Source: Rhynchonema sp. JSB1_4 (Eukaryota; Nematoda; Chromadorea; Monhysterida; Xyalidae). From it: a DNA stretch of 64,000 bases. The DNA is taken from positions 108,860 to 172,859 of the forward strand of contig JASAMV010002510.1 of the NCBI GenBank assembly GCA_030248065.1, read 5' to 3'. Numbering within the stretch: position 1 is the stretch's first letter; every line of letters begins with the position of its first letter. Below the pieces are notes generated by a model. The model was not told where the DNA came from, searched no databases, and was given only the letters and a program-made list of their open reading frames with translations. The translations under genes were made by a program, and so were the position numbers. Positions 44,801 through 57,252 of this stretch are shown here, piece by piece.

Positions 44801-47800
44801 CAACCATCGACGTCGGGAACTGCCACACATACCAGTCAACTGTTGGAGGCGACTGAACATCCGGCTGCTATCGCAAAGCGCACAGTTCAGATACAGTTGG
44901 AACAGGTGACATCGGCCATAGAGCACGCCACCGTGTCTGGTGCTAACCAGCCTATGGAACAGCAACAACAGCCCGAAATTGAACTGGAACACGTGCAACC
45001 ACGTGACGAACCAGTGTTGCCCGCAGTTGCTGACACAAAGCATCCGGTTGTGAAACACGCCAAGCGTGAAATTACCGAACGTGTGCCGATCGATCTGACC
45101 GAGTGGAACTACAAACGTTCCTGCATTCGTCTACGTGTGCCAGTGAATGACTTCGAGCTGCACGGTGCTGAGCTGTTGCAGGCTGCTGATGGCACACCAG
45201 AATTCTACGAGCTGAAGGTGTACCTGCGTGAGCCTTCAGACAAATCATACGACGTGACACAGACCTGGGCACATATTCATGCCAACAAACGCTGGGGATG
45301 GCTGAAATGCTGGCCAATGCCGACACCACGCATGCACAGTGATGCATGGTACGATAATTTGCCATCCAACGCTCGCGCAATCCTGAATGCGCTTCTGTTG
45401 TGCCGTCGTTGCTACAAACCACTAGAGGATCCACAAAAGACGGTGTGCAACGATGACCATTGTGCCGATCCAATCGTACAAGACGGTCTGAACGGCGCCA
45501 TGCGCCAAGTCAAATGTGCTGGAGTGCCGGAACACGGAGAGCACACATCGTATGAGAAATGTGGTCGTCCGAAGCGCTTCTTTGGTTTCGGTTCGATCTG
45601 GGCTCGTGTGGTGACCAATGAACCAGCCGCCGGTCTGATCTCGCAGGAGGATCTGGACCTGTACCGTTCCTTGACAACAATGATGGGAATTTCCAACGCA
45701 TGTTTGTACAAAAACAAACAGTACACGTTGAATACATCGGAGCACAAATGCGACTACAGTGATTTGATCGCGGTGGCCAAGGCATACCATGAAGCCAAAG
45801 GCTCATACCCGATTACCGTGTCGCAAATGATCGAAGGTACGAAACTGGCCTTCGTGGACTACCTGGATCTGTTCCCGGCCTGGGCTATCGCACATCCGAT
45901 CCCCGAGGACCGATGGAACTTCAAGAATGAACCTGCTGGTGTGCCAAGTCAGGACTTGTGGTGGCCTCACGCCAAGTCTGACGAAGAAAAGAAATGGACT
46001 TGTGGCTGCTGCGGTCAAAGTGGTCACAATTTCACAAACTGCCGTGAATCGAAGGACCACGTGCAACTGTTCGGTGAAAACAGTGCTGGTCAGATGGTGC
46101 GATTGGCATGCGGTGCGACGTTCCAGGAGAATCATCTGTACCTGTTGCCTGATCTGCAGGTGAAATTGTGGTGGGACGCACAGTTCGAAGAATACACGTG
46201 GTCAGTGCCACTCGAACTGATGCCAACGTCCGATTCCGAACGAAAGGTACGTAATACCAATATCGACGGAACATTCTGGCCAGGAATCTTGAGACGCAAG
46301 AAGGAAATGTACGACAAAGAGAAAGACAAACTGCAGTACCAGTTTGGTCTGAACGCTGTCGATGACTGGACAACACGCCTTGGTGGCATAATCGACATTG
46401 ACGAGGCTCCGCCGCGTCGGGTGCCGAGTCGGCCCCAAATTGGTGAGGAGGAGGAGGACAGGAGTCGCAGCCGTGCTCAAAAATCGGAGCGTCGATCGAG
46501 TTCGCGATCTGAGTCGCGCTCGTCACAACAACAACCGAAACGGTCGCGTCGATCGCGTCGAACCGATTCCGGTGGCTCGACGCCAGAGCGTCAGCCGATT
46601 GAAGATCAGATGGCTGCTCGACAACGAGGAACGATACGTCGACCCGACGCTGCACAATGGCAGCGCGTGGAACAGGAGCAAGCTGAAAGTCGCAGGCTGC
46701 GCGAAGAGCTGCGACAGAGAGACCAAGAACGGGCCGAACGAGGTCGCACGCAACGTCGCGGCCTGCCGCAGTCGTCGCCGAAACTGTTCAGAGGCAGTGC
46801 GCGTCGACCACATTATGACGATGGTTTGGGACGGGGTCGTGCACTGAACGATCCCTCGTTGTACGCGCAGGAGTACACCGAGTCAGAACAGCCGACCGGA
46901 TTTGGTGCCACCTGGACTGCATCTGAAATGCATGGTGCACAACACGGACAGTGGGCGGCCAAGAAAGCCCAAGATGAATTTGCGCTGTTTCAAGAGTTCA
47001 TGCGCAAGCGTGAACATCAACAGCAGCAAGCGGCTGCGCAGGCGATGCCACCACCGCCAGCGCGTACTGGATTCGAATCGCCGTCACCGCCGCCGACTTT
47101 CTCGGTGACTCATCATGGAGGAATGTTGCGAGGCCGAGGTGGTCGAGGTCGCGGCCGTGCCCGCACTCGTACCTATTACTCGTCGCAAGGCCAGCAACAG
47201 GCGCAACAGACGCAACATCAACAATACCAGCAATATCAGCAACAGCAACCGCAACCGCAGCCGGGCCCGAGTGGTTCGCGTCATACGCAATCACAGCCGA
47301 CGGCTAGTGTGACTCATACCGAAGCGTCTGCCTCTGGAAGCAGCACGCGTACGTTCCCGCAGAAAGGCTCGGGCTCACGCAGTAGCTCGCGCACGAAGAG
47401 TTCTGATTCGGGTTCGCAGACAAAGGCATCGAGCAGCGGATCAGGACGCGTACAGTTGTAAACCGCATTTTTATTCGTCGTTTGCCGTTTTGTTACTTTC
47501 TACCGTTAACCGTTACTGTTGCCGTTTATTTTGATGTTTCTACGGAAGATGGCCGATTATTATATTTTACTGATTAGTATGGTGGGAACGTGATCGATGC
47601 GTGCGTATGTATGCTGCTATGGCGAGCACGTTCATGACTTCATCAGATTGTCGTCTGAACCATTTTGTGCTCAACGAAAGTACGTATCAACAGTTCCCCA
47701 GCAGCGGCTTATGGATGTGGCCCATAATACGCCTATTCCTATGAGCCGGCGAGATGTCGTCGTGATTATACGTACCTCTTCGTTTATTTGCCATTTTTAA

Positions 47801-50800
47801 CGCACTTCCGAGATCGTCCCCCATGCATAGTCAGTTGGCTGCATCGACATTCAATTGGCCTGGCAATGGATCGACCTGTAAAAGTAAAGTAAAGTAACGG
47901 TAACGAAAGTAACATTCTTCTGATCATCTGTGTGGCCGCTACAACTGTCCTGAGGGTTCTGCTCTTTGGTGGTGCCTTCGACTTGTCTGCCCCTGATGAT
48001 GTTTCAATACTCTTCAATTCTTTCTGCTTTCTACTCTACATCTTCAATGGACGATCATCTGTCACTATGTTGCATACGGCTATAGAGGAGAGCGTCTATT
48101 CGGTTTTGTTGCCTGCCTTGCGCCGGCCTGACTGAGTTGTAAATCCGCCCCTCTTACCTTGTCTCATGGTGTTCAGATCAATCAATTGCCGCTTTGTGGA
48201 CCGTCGTTGTGGTACAACGAAGCTGTGCAAGGGGGGATGTAGTCCCGTGATTGTGATTATCCCTTAGTTTAGTACTGTTTTAGGGGGTTTTTAGGTTAGG
48301 TTAGGGTGTATTTCTCGTAAAACTGTTGTTATTGTTACCATTTGTGCCTTGTTTACCTTTTGTTTAGCATTATTATTCCCTTTCTGGTGACCCCTGTTTG
48401 TGTATCATCTTAAACCATTCCAAATATCTCTTCACCCGTCTGGCTTTTCCAATGTAAGAGAACGGGTTACTGTAATTCTGTTGAAGGAAGAATCTCTGAA
48501 TCTCGGCCGGTTACGTTTGTGTTTGTTATCGGAAATACGTGTGTGCCCCGTGTGCGCGATTGCGCTTCCTATTGTTTTGGTTATTCCCTTTTGTTATTAT
48601 AAAAACTATATTGTGAACGAGCGAGTCGGCTGATTGACGAGCGAGTGAACGAACGAACATTGCATTCCCGAATCCCGAAACACGCACGAAACGAGCATTC
48701 CGAATATTGGCTTCTATTGATTTGGCTCGGTTGACGATTCCGGTTCTGCAAGCACTAGTAGATACCTGTTGGGCTCGCAGGATCTCAATCGACAAATGAT
48801 TTATGCTGTGATATGCGACACAACGGTTAATTCTTGAATAAACAATATTCACTCACAAATTGTATATAATTGAGAATATAAGTTGCAGAAATACTTGTCG
48901 CCTGGGTGAATGACCCTATATGATGGACCGATAGGTTGTAGCATGGAACTACCATGTACATACGTACATAGTGTAGTGGCAGGCCCATGTGTGGGAGGTA
49001 AGTATGATGCGGGGTTGGGACCGGAAGCGTGAGAGGTATGATTTTGGTCACCCAAAACCGAAAAAACACCGTTTTTTGTGATAACATTTTGGCCAAAAAT
49101 TCTGGTAAAAATAGTACTTTTTCAAAATTTTCGACGAAAATCGCCTAAAAATAGGTATTATGGGTGGGCTTGCGCACGGAGCGCGCGATTTTTGGGAAAA
49201 TAAGGCCGAAAAACACCGATTTTTGCCTTAAAAAGGCATAAAATTGGTTGTGAGAGGTATGGTTTGGAGTTGTGAGAGGTAAGTACTCAACCCCGCCCCC
49301 AAACCCCCCCCCGGGTTTTGTGGTAGGTAAGTACTGAGAGGAGGGGGGCGGACCCCCCCCCCCAGCCACTACTATGCATGCATACATAGTCTGTGCCATC
49401 TAAAGATACGCATGGTGCAAAAAAACGCGTATTTTGAGAGAAAATTTCATCGGGAAATGTCCTGAAACAAGCTAATAATGCACTTGAGAGATTAAAGTTT
49501 TCATTTCAAATTCTTCAGTAGCGATTTGCAGTGGTTTTCACAAGATGCCCTCGAAAGCTTGCAAAATATTTTCGAAATGTTTCGAAAAAAACGTGTTTTT
49601 TTTTAAATTGACTTCCGGAAATTTCTGGAAAAATTTTTTCCCGCCGTGGAAAAAATGGTTTTTATTTTTTTTTCAAAAAAAAAACGATTTTCTTTCGCTC
49701 CGAAAGTATACACAAAGGTACAATTGTGAACAAAACTTTTGGACTCCTGAGAAAAAAATGACAAAAAAATAACCTCGACAAAGACGATTTTTGGACGTTT
49801 TAGAACATTTCGTTCTCCCAAATTTTTTTTTTCAAAAACACTAAAAAACCCTGGACCTCATCAATAACAAAAAAAACATTACCACCAACTCTCGTAAGCA
49901 TGTTTCTGAATCGATGTCACCCATTTTGTCCAGCGAACGGCTCGGATGTGGCGTACCCGGCAGAACGATTGTCCAAGGCGATCGCAATTCGTTTCCACTG
50001 AAGATACAGATTGCTTAAAATAAGGTCTCCATCAAAACTCAGTTTCAAAAAAACTGTACCCGCTTCCGGTTTCATCAATTAGTCCTCGCGCACCTCTTAG
50101 CCCCCGCCCACGCAAACACCCTTCTGTCCCCGCGTCAACAATAATTCTACCTTCAGTGATTGTCCCAGTTTGCATGGCCGCACTTCCTGATCTCGTTTCA
50201 AGGACACTTCGAACATTTATTTACCGATTACAGAAAAATGAACCAATGAGCCCTGTGCTGCGGTGGTCTGTAACGTTGGCTCCAAGCTCATAATTTAACT
50301 ATTGTGTCCTGCAGCTAAATAAACATTTCAAGTAACCCGCAAACTGCGACAGCAACTGCGACCATGCAAACGCCGGCGGTTGTTGCACATACAAAATGTT
50401 TTTCACCGGCGCCAGCGTTTCCATGCGCGCGCCCTCACAACAGCTTCACGAATTATGATTGCATAATTTGTTGCTTTTCGAAACTTAACCATGATCTCGA
50501 CATTTTTTTTCAAAATGACCGGATCAGCATCGGGATCGAGATCACAAAAAGCGTCCAGTATCCGGCGATCGGGATCCAGATCGGGATTCCATTCGAAATG
50601 GTCTCGAATATGGGCCCGCTTGCAAACTTTCACAAGCTCCAAACATCTCACGAAGGAAAGACGTTTGTCCAAACATATACATCGACATGGAAAAACCCGT
50701 AAATAAAGTAAAATAAACTAACATGAAATATTCGCACTTCACGTTAGCGAGCGAGACGAAAGAACCCGGTTTAATGTCCTGAGTTCGAATCCTTTCAACC

Positions 50801-53800
50801 CAACATTGCCCATATAGTTTAACCGTGTAAGTAAGCTTGGACACTCGACTCCACTCTCGCCTCAGAAAGCAGCACAGAGGGCCATTCTTCACCAACTTCT
50901 TGACGAACCACCAAACATCTCGACCCTCGATCGATCGAGATAGTCCACTACAATGACCGAGAACATGGTGATAACATTCGTTCTAATTACCTATTCAAAC
51001 TTACTCCGGTAACGGGCAGCCATCGAACAAATCCAACTCTACCACGGAGTTCGAGTCCATGCGCACCCAAAGAACCTGGCAATTAGTGTACTCTAAAGAT
51101 TCTGTCGTGATCAGGTACAAAACTCCAATACCAACTGTAACGAATTTTTGTTTCATCTCTTACTATCCGATTTAGGCACTCTAAAACTAAAGACCATCAA
51201 AAATATCGCTATCAGTCTCAACCCGCACAACTTTTTCTCGCTTCCTCACTATCAATGTGTAAACTGTTCTTTCCCCATCACCCATGCTCAAATTACAACC
51301 ATAAGACTATCTGAAGCGCCAGCAGCAGTATGATGTAGGTCCCACCCATCCCGCTTTGACTTCTCAATCATGCGGTCGTCCTTGTTTTCTCACCGTTCCG
51401 CATATTGTTCCGTATCCGAGGTCGCTCGCCCAAGCCAGTCCAGTCGCCGAGAAAATCAAATAATCCTCTTCCCACTCTTGTCGACTGCGTTCAACATGCT
51501 TTTCAGCCCGCGAAATCTGCAACTATCATATGAAAAGTCCTGCTCACGCCCACCGATAAAATGTTAATAGATCATGACGCCGATATACACTAGAACAGTA
51601 GTCTATTTAAATGTTGAACTCAATCATCATCAGAACCAAAACCTCTTGAAAACCAATCAAAAAAATACCTCTCCCAGAATTTAACAATTCCACACTAACG
51701 TCTTGCAATACAACCCCAGTATCACCATCCAAACAAATCAAATATCAACCAAAAATCAGTCCCTTAAACAACACAATAGAAGAATACCTCGCCGTTATGA
51801 CAAAATCGAACATATCGCCGCGTAACACCATCTTTTGCACCATCACAAAACACCATAGTGCGCTCGTCACCAGCGTGATCCACCACAGCTATCGACGAGT
51901 GCCCGCTAGCTCGAAGATAAGCGAAGATGGCTACTCGTTTAATTGTTCGCGCGCTTCCAATCAGAACTTTGACCTGAAAACCGGTGTTCAAACCGGATTT
52001 ATTTTTTAATTGCGGGATACCAATTGATATCAAGAAAGTGTCGGGATCGGGATCGGGATTGACCAGATCGTTCGAAAGCAATGGTTTTTATCATTTATGC
52101 ATAACATGCATGTTAATATCACAGACAACTATGACACATGTTCATCACACATAGATAAACACCCGGAACAGTGATTAAACCCAGTTGAAATCGAGAATAG
52201 CCGCATAAGTTCAAATATCATAACTACTCGATCAATGGCGAAACGTCTTACAAAAACACCAGCATTTCAACATTCTCTGGTTTCAAGCAGTATTTTTCGC
52301 CATCAAACATGATCTTCACTGCAAAACAACTGCTGAAAAGGCACGCTCGTAGGCAGAGCAGGTAGACATTTTAGACACCCGGACACGCGCCTGTCTTTGC
52401 ACGGTCGCGCCCTTACAACGCTTTGATGAATTATGATTGCATAATTTTTTAATCTTTGTTGTCAAAACTTAATCTCGATCCTGCTACGTTTTTGCTCAGG
52501 ATCAGGATCGAGATTGAATTTTTGAAAATGACAGAATCGGCATGGACATCCGAATCACAAAAAGAGCCGAGGATCCCGGGATTGGGATCGGCATCCCGTT
52601 GCAACACTGCTCAAAACGAACCGTTCACCGAAGTACCCAAATTAGGTCCACATGTTAGTTTATAGCGTCGACACCCACTCAATAATACATAAATACGAAG
52701 ATTAAGTGAAAGAAGCATAATTAGAAGACCTGGTGTGGAGTTTACGGACATCAAAATAAATACAAAACAGGGTGTGCAAGTTATGTGCATGTGCAAGCTC
52801 CACACCTTCGGGCAAATTCAATCATTTAATTCTAAAACATTTTCCCACCAACCGAATAACGGAACAACAGCAGAAGGTGACAAGGCCAATGAGCATTCGC
52901 GAGCCGCAAACGATCAAAGTCGGTTTTACGCACCAGTAAATATACATCGCATGGAAACGTCATCGGAAATGTTGAATATGGTCGAACACGTAGTCGAATT
53001 TTCTTCTCTTTGCTCCCTGCTACAACACGGACTTTCTATAATCTTATGCTCCACCTAGTCTGGAATCTATTTCTCCAAACTAAGTGGTTATGATAAAAAT
53101 CACTATACGAAGACATTTAAATGTATCTCTATTTCGAAACTTATAAGAGTAAAAGTACTGGCACTCCCAATGTCATCACCAACCACACACCTTTTCTGTC
53201 TGAAATTTCCACCAGTTGTTCAATAACAACCAACAAGGTCGCATCTGTATCGCCATCACTCGACAAAATGGTTGCGATGTCGGTCAGACGTTTGTAGGAC
53301 TCCTGCACCCAGGGTTGTTTCAAAAACAACGGGCTAATTGAAAAAAAATTCTAAAAAAAATTTTGTTTTGAAATTCAGATCTTGTTTCTTTTAATAAAAA
53401 AAGTTCGCCAAAATGGGTTGCAATGCTCAAAGGTGGTTTTTTTTGGCGCAAAAAATTGGGATCCCTTTTTGTGGACCGGACAATTTTTCGAAAATCCCGC
53501 CTGCATCTCCCTGTGTTCTCCCTAAATGCGTACAGCGATGGGCCGGCCGACTCACAAAAATTCGCCAAGAACCGCATTGCAACACAGATTATCCCCCTTT
53601 CTCTCCCCAACGGTCAACTACCATCAAAAGTCAAAAACATGTGATATTCAATGACCGAAAATGTCAGTTCCCAATCACACGTACCTTATAGCTTTGTCCT
53701 TGTCGTAAATCCCAAACTCCAGGTGACCTTTGCAACATCGCTCGTCGCCTTTTGTACGTAAGTTGACTCGCAATTGTTCGGTCCACTCGACGAACTGCAG

Positions 53801-53837
53801 GAGACTCCTTGCAGGGCTTCCGACGCGGACGCGGTGC
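41833..53837 (-). CDS. Unidentified multi-exon gene with coiled-coil C-terminus
   Basis: Exons with matching phase or clear borders, in coding order: 53837-53685, about 53300-53160, 51973-51788, 51134-51005, 49997-49890, and the terminal exon 41996-41833 (TGA 41833-41835). Products include FVEWTEQLRVNLRTKGDERC, VQESYKRLTDIATILSSDGD, SSIAVVDHAGDERTMVFCDG, LEYTNCQVLWVRMDSNSVVE, VRWTKWVTSIQKHAYE, and a final helical stretch MSETMEKLL and ARLKEKQQFIDAELFEAIIK. The 49890/41996 join restores an Ile codon across an 8-kb intron that holds the gag-like element. The middle exons suggest beta-rich (propeller-like) sequence; the end is a probable coiled coil, an arrangement seen in some nucleoporins. I cannot name it. 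Other exons are surely missing. Confidence 0.5.
42090..42290. repeat. Truncated relative of the 18440 hAT-like element
   Basis: It shares TTTTCTAAGGGTCGAAAAA, CAAAATTAC, GCACATGTATTTGGT and the following ATGATGTTATTA block with 18600-18700, but has no paired ends. It lies in the last intron of the unidentified minus-strand gene. Confidence 0.65.
43200..47461 (+). CDS. Large intronless gag-like ORF with CCHC zinc knuckle
   Basis: A 1331-codon frame runs without introns from 43466 to TAA at 47461. An overlapping upstream frame (protein-like from about 43200 to 43700) probably supplies the true N-terminus through a frame change in homopolymer runs near 43563-43645. Features in order: helical N-terminal domain, a predicted coiled coil (CEQLMQAKTEIEQQKAIIED), a Cys cluster (CRRCYKPLEDPQKTVCNDDH), a perfect CX2CX4HX4C zinc knuckle CGCCGQSGHNFTNC at about 45993-46034, then an RS/R-rich segment, a GRGGRGRGRAR box, a Q-rich tract and a Ser-rich tail. 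Zinc knuckle plus basic tail recalls retroelement Gag, but no protease, RT, RNase H or integrase follows. It is GC-richer than its surroundings and opposite to the host gene. Confidence 0.7.
48229..48858 (+). mobile_element. Possible polypurine tract and 3' LTR
   Basis: AAGGGGGGA (48229-48237) is followed directly by TGTAGTCCCG, the usual layout of a polypurine tract next to an LTR starting TG. Downstream are a TATA-like TATAAAAAC near 48598 and AATAAA near 48838, and the segment could end at CACTCACA. No matching 5' LTR was seen upstream of the gag-like ORF, so the element would be truncated, or this reading is wrong. Confidence 0.4.
48971..49375. mobile_element. MITE with GAGAGGTAAGTA repeats and GTAGTGGC ends
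   Basis: The ends GTAGTGGCAGG and CCAGCCACTAC are inverted and belong to the same end type as 8946-9383. Units of GTGAGAGGTA(T/A)G repeat inside both ends, and the core has GCGCACGGAGCGCGCGATTT. The 8-bp target duplication is not clear, so the exact borders may have shifted by a few bases. Confidence 0.75.
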
Positions 53838-54730
53838 CTGCATATGACACCACACAAACATATTTTACCTGATAAGCGCAAAATTCGGAATTTTCACTTT
53901 GATCCTTGCGGCTGAGCAACACTGTAAATATTGCTTCGGAAATCCAAATTTAGATCCACTATCGAAATCCTCTGCCAAAATCCCAAACACGTTATCCAAA
54001 CAACAACTTCAACAGAATCACTCCAATCGATACACAACTTCTCAACTAAAAACACTTATAAACAGTTCGAACCCGATTCCGATACGTGATCTCGATTCTA
54101 TCATTTTGAAAAGGTCAATCCGTATTCTGACCCCAATCCCCTCGCAAAAAAGGTGCCCGCATTGCGATTAAGCTTTGACAACAAGAAGAAAAATTATGCA
54201 ATCATAATTCCGCAACCTCTTATAAGAGCCCGGCCATGCAAACGCGAGCGCGGGTGAAAAAAATATTTTATATGTCCAACAACGGTCGCGCGTTTGCACC
54301 GCCGCACCACAAGGTCGCGATTTGCGGATCACTTGAAACATTTATTTTGCTGAAACAGACAAAAATTAACTTATTACCATGCAGCCAACGTCACACGCTG
54401 CCGTAGCACTGGTGAATGGTTTTTTCTGTCTAATGTCGAAATAAACGTTTCAATTGATCCACAATTGTGATCTTTCACGTTATTCATCATCAGATACTTT
54501 ATTTTCAGAGTTATTATTCGCTTTAATAAGTTATGGGTGTTTACACATCCGTGATAAACATGTCTCATGGCCGCCCCTCAGATTAACGTGCATCTTATGC
54601 ATAAAACGATAAAAACTATTGTTTTTGGACAAACTGGTCAATCTCGATCTCGATCCCCGGTTCTCAAAACAGGGATCTCGATGCGAGTCGCGATCGCGAC
54701 ACTTTGTTTATCCGAATGCGAATTCGGTGA
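50350..54730. repeat. Dispersed copies of a GATCGGGATC-rich repeat
   Basis: Copies or pieces lie at about 50350-50600, 51985-52080, 52365-52612, 54060-54330 (reversed) and 54640-54720, with a relative at about 39180-39300. Shared parts are GAATTATGATTGCATAAT, a run of GATCGGGATC variants, and an end reading GTTGCAACACTG at 52601-52612. They occupy introns of the unidentified gene and look like an old hAT-like MITE family. Confidence 0.6.
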
Positions 54731-57252
54731 CGAAAGATGAATCGCGTTCAAACACTGGTTATAAGCACGACTAACTCGTTTCATTCGCCGCTTATTATTG
54801 ATCCTCTTCTGATGTGAACCATTTCGATCAGAATATTCAGATCTCCCAAATTGAACTGGCAAATTCGAACGAACCTACGAATAAAAAATCAAAAGTTTGA
54901 AGGCCTCAGAACATGATCCAAACAAGGCTGGCAAGTTAGACACCTTGGAAAGCATTCCAACACCCTATGTGACCCAAATTTTAAGCCCCTTCGATACTTC
55001 TGGTCGTTTGGTACACGGACTTTTCTTTCCGAAAAAAACTGAACTTTTACACAACTGCAATCAGCTGTGCTATACTTGTGTAATTTTCCCGAAATATTTT
55101 TGGAGCAAAAACCGGTTTTTTTCCAAATATTTTTGCAATACTTAAGCATACCTGCGCTCGAAAAACGCCAATTTTGCAGAAAATTTTGTCCGGAAAGGGC
55201 CTGAAACATTTGTAAAAACGCACTTGGAGGTTAAAGTGCTCATTTTGAAACGTTTAGAACGGATTTACATTAGTTTTAACATTCCTCCCGTGCCTTTCCT
55301 CGCTTATCCCCAGCCCTTTACGGTTGAAAAGAAAAACAAAAATAAAAATACACACCCATCGATCAATCTTCCTCTGTTTTACGGCCTCTTTACGCGCTTC
55401 TTCCTTCAGTCGAAGTCTCCGGGCCCGACTTTTCTCTTTTGGACAGTCTCTCCCACTCTCTGGTCGCGACGAACTTCTGAAAGTTCATCCAATTGTCTTT
55501 CTGCAACGTGTAAGTTACAGCTCAAAATACCACCCACGAGCCGAATCCATATTCTGTGAGCTTTCTGTCCGGTCGCTCACCATACAAGCGTCTGAAACGA
55601 TCTGGAACACTTGAACGCAACAGATAGAACACATTAACGTAGTACTACTTCATCCTATTCACCTGAATTCGTCCATCGATGCAACTGCAGACAATTGATC
55701 ACCGCATCGCTTCTGATGATGGAACACACTAAACGACAAATCACAATCGAAGTATTATCTCAATGTACCTCGTATTATACGATCGGGACGTAAGAAACAA
55801 ACCCGAACTCGAAATCACTACAAACACCATCATTCAACATGATAATTGTTATTCGCCATAAGATACGCTCAAATTTAATCGGTTGTGAATCAATCTCGGA
55901 CATGTCAAATTATCAATAGAAGTCACCAATACATTACCTATATGTTCGCAATGATACACTAACGCTCAAGTCAATAAACCGAAGTTTAACAAAAAAAAGA
56001 AAACGACGATTTAGATATTCAAAATCAGTTTACAGCAGACTTGTCAACAAAACAAAAATAACATCACAACAATGACAAATCATTTCATCCAAGCGAATTC
56101 CTCTTTGAGTGGTTCAATATGAACACAAATGCCCTTTTCTACCACCATATAAGAGACTCATGTTTCCTGCCCAAGTGTCCTAAACCTACAGCAAAAGGTT
56201 TTCTACGAAATCGACCACCTTTTGCCAAAATACTGACAAGTGTCCTGCTCCGCAAAAAACTTGAATATAACTTTAAAGGGCTCGGGACAAAACCTAAGCA
56301 AACCTAGCAGCACTGATTGTTACTGTTCATTGTTTCACCATTCGAAAGCATTCCGACAGCCTATCTCACGCAGAACAGGTCAAGTAAGACACGGATAGTA
56401 TTACAACAGCTTCTGAATAGGTCACGATCACAACTTCAGTTGTTCAAAGCGTTGCTTCACGCGGTGATGCTGCCTTTTCGAGCATACAAGTTTGCGTGAT
56501 ATTTTCTAAACGCTATAAAGGTCAGTTGGATGTAAAAGTCGTTGGAAAGGTGCGTGTCAGAAAGTTCAGTGTAAGCTCGGCGTAAGATTGAAACATTGCA
56601 CGCTGAGCAACCAGCAGGAGAGTTGTTTTTCCAAACGAAAGATCAACTTTCATGGTTTTCTGCGCAACGTAAAGCCTTTGTTTCCAATCTTGTTCATTCA
56701 AGTTCGTTGCACAAACGTTTTAAAGGACTATTTGTAAGTTACGCAACGTTCGCCCCAAGGCTGTTGAGAAATTGAAGATTCATTCACCCTGGTACCAAAA
56801 ATTTTTGACGTCACTAAGTGATCGCAGCACAAAATTAAAAGGGTCAATGAAAAGTTACGAAATTAAAAAATGTCGTTCAGAAACGCTTGTGCAACTACGT
56901 TAAATAAACCACATTCCAAACAAACGATTTACGCGTCCACAGCAAAGCGTCAAAGTTTTTCGTTTGGAAACGCACGTCTGTTGCTTGCTCAATATGCAGC
57001 GAATCTGTGAGAAACTTAACATTGCGCAATATATGCTGTCAGATCTTTCCCATCATGTATAACACAGCGCCCTCGTGGCGTTCCTTCTGTTGTCTCCCGA
57101 GCCCTTTAAGCGAGACTCAACACCGAAAAATTCTCACTTGCTAAACACTTTCTACTTTTTCCGTCCCTTATCTCAAACTTCACCTGATTTGAACCACTCC
57201 CGCACCAATCCATGTCGTATGAGTCTGCAGCAATAAAATACTAGGCAAAAAA
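53862..57252. other. Mostly non-coding stretch between two minus-strand genes
   Basis: A possible exon near 55400-55560 (minus strand) with charged sequence may belong to the unidentified gene, but I could not join it. The rest holds pieces of the GATCGGG repeat family (54060-54730) and AT-rich sequence with no recognised gene. The 3' flank of RPA1 lies at the right end. Confidence 0.4.

Noticed and set aside
46032..46655. 207-codon open frame antisense to the gag-like ORF
   Set aside because: It is a shadow of the RS-rich coding region; the sense frame has the zinc knuckle and far greater length.
50740..50830. tRNA-like segment with GAGTTCGAATCC (B-box-like)
   Set aside because: Only a T-arm-like motif is visible. 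I could not form an acceptor stem, D arm and anticodon arm at correct spacing.
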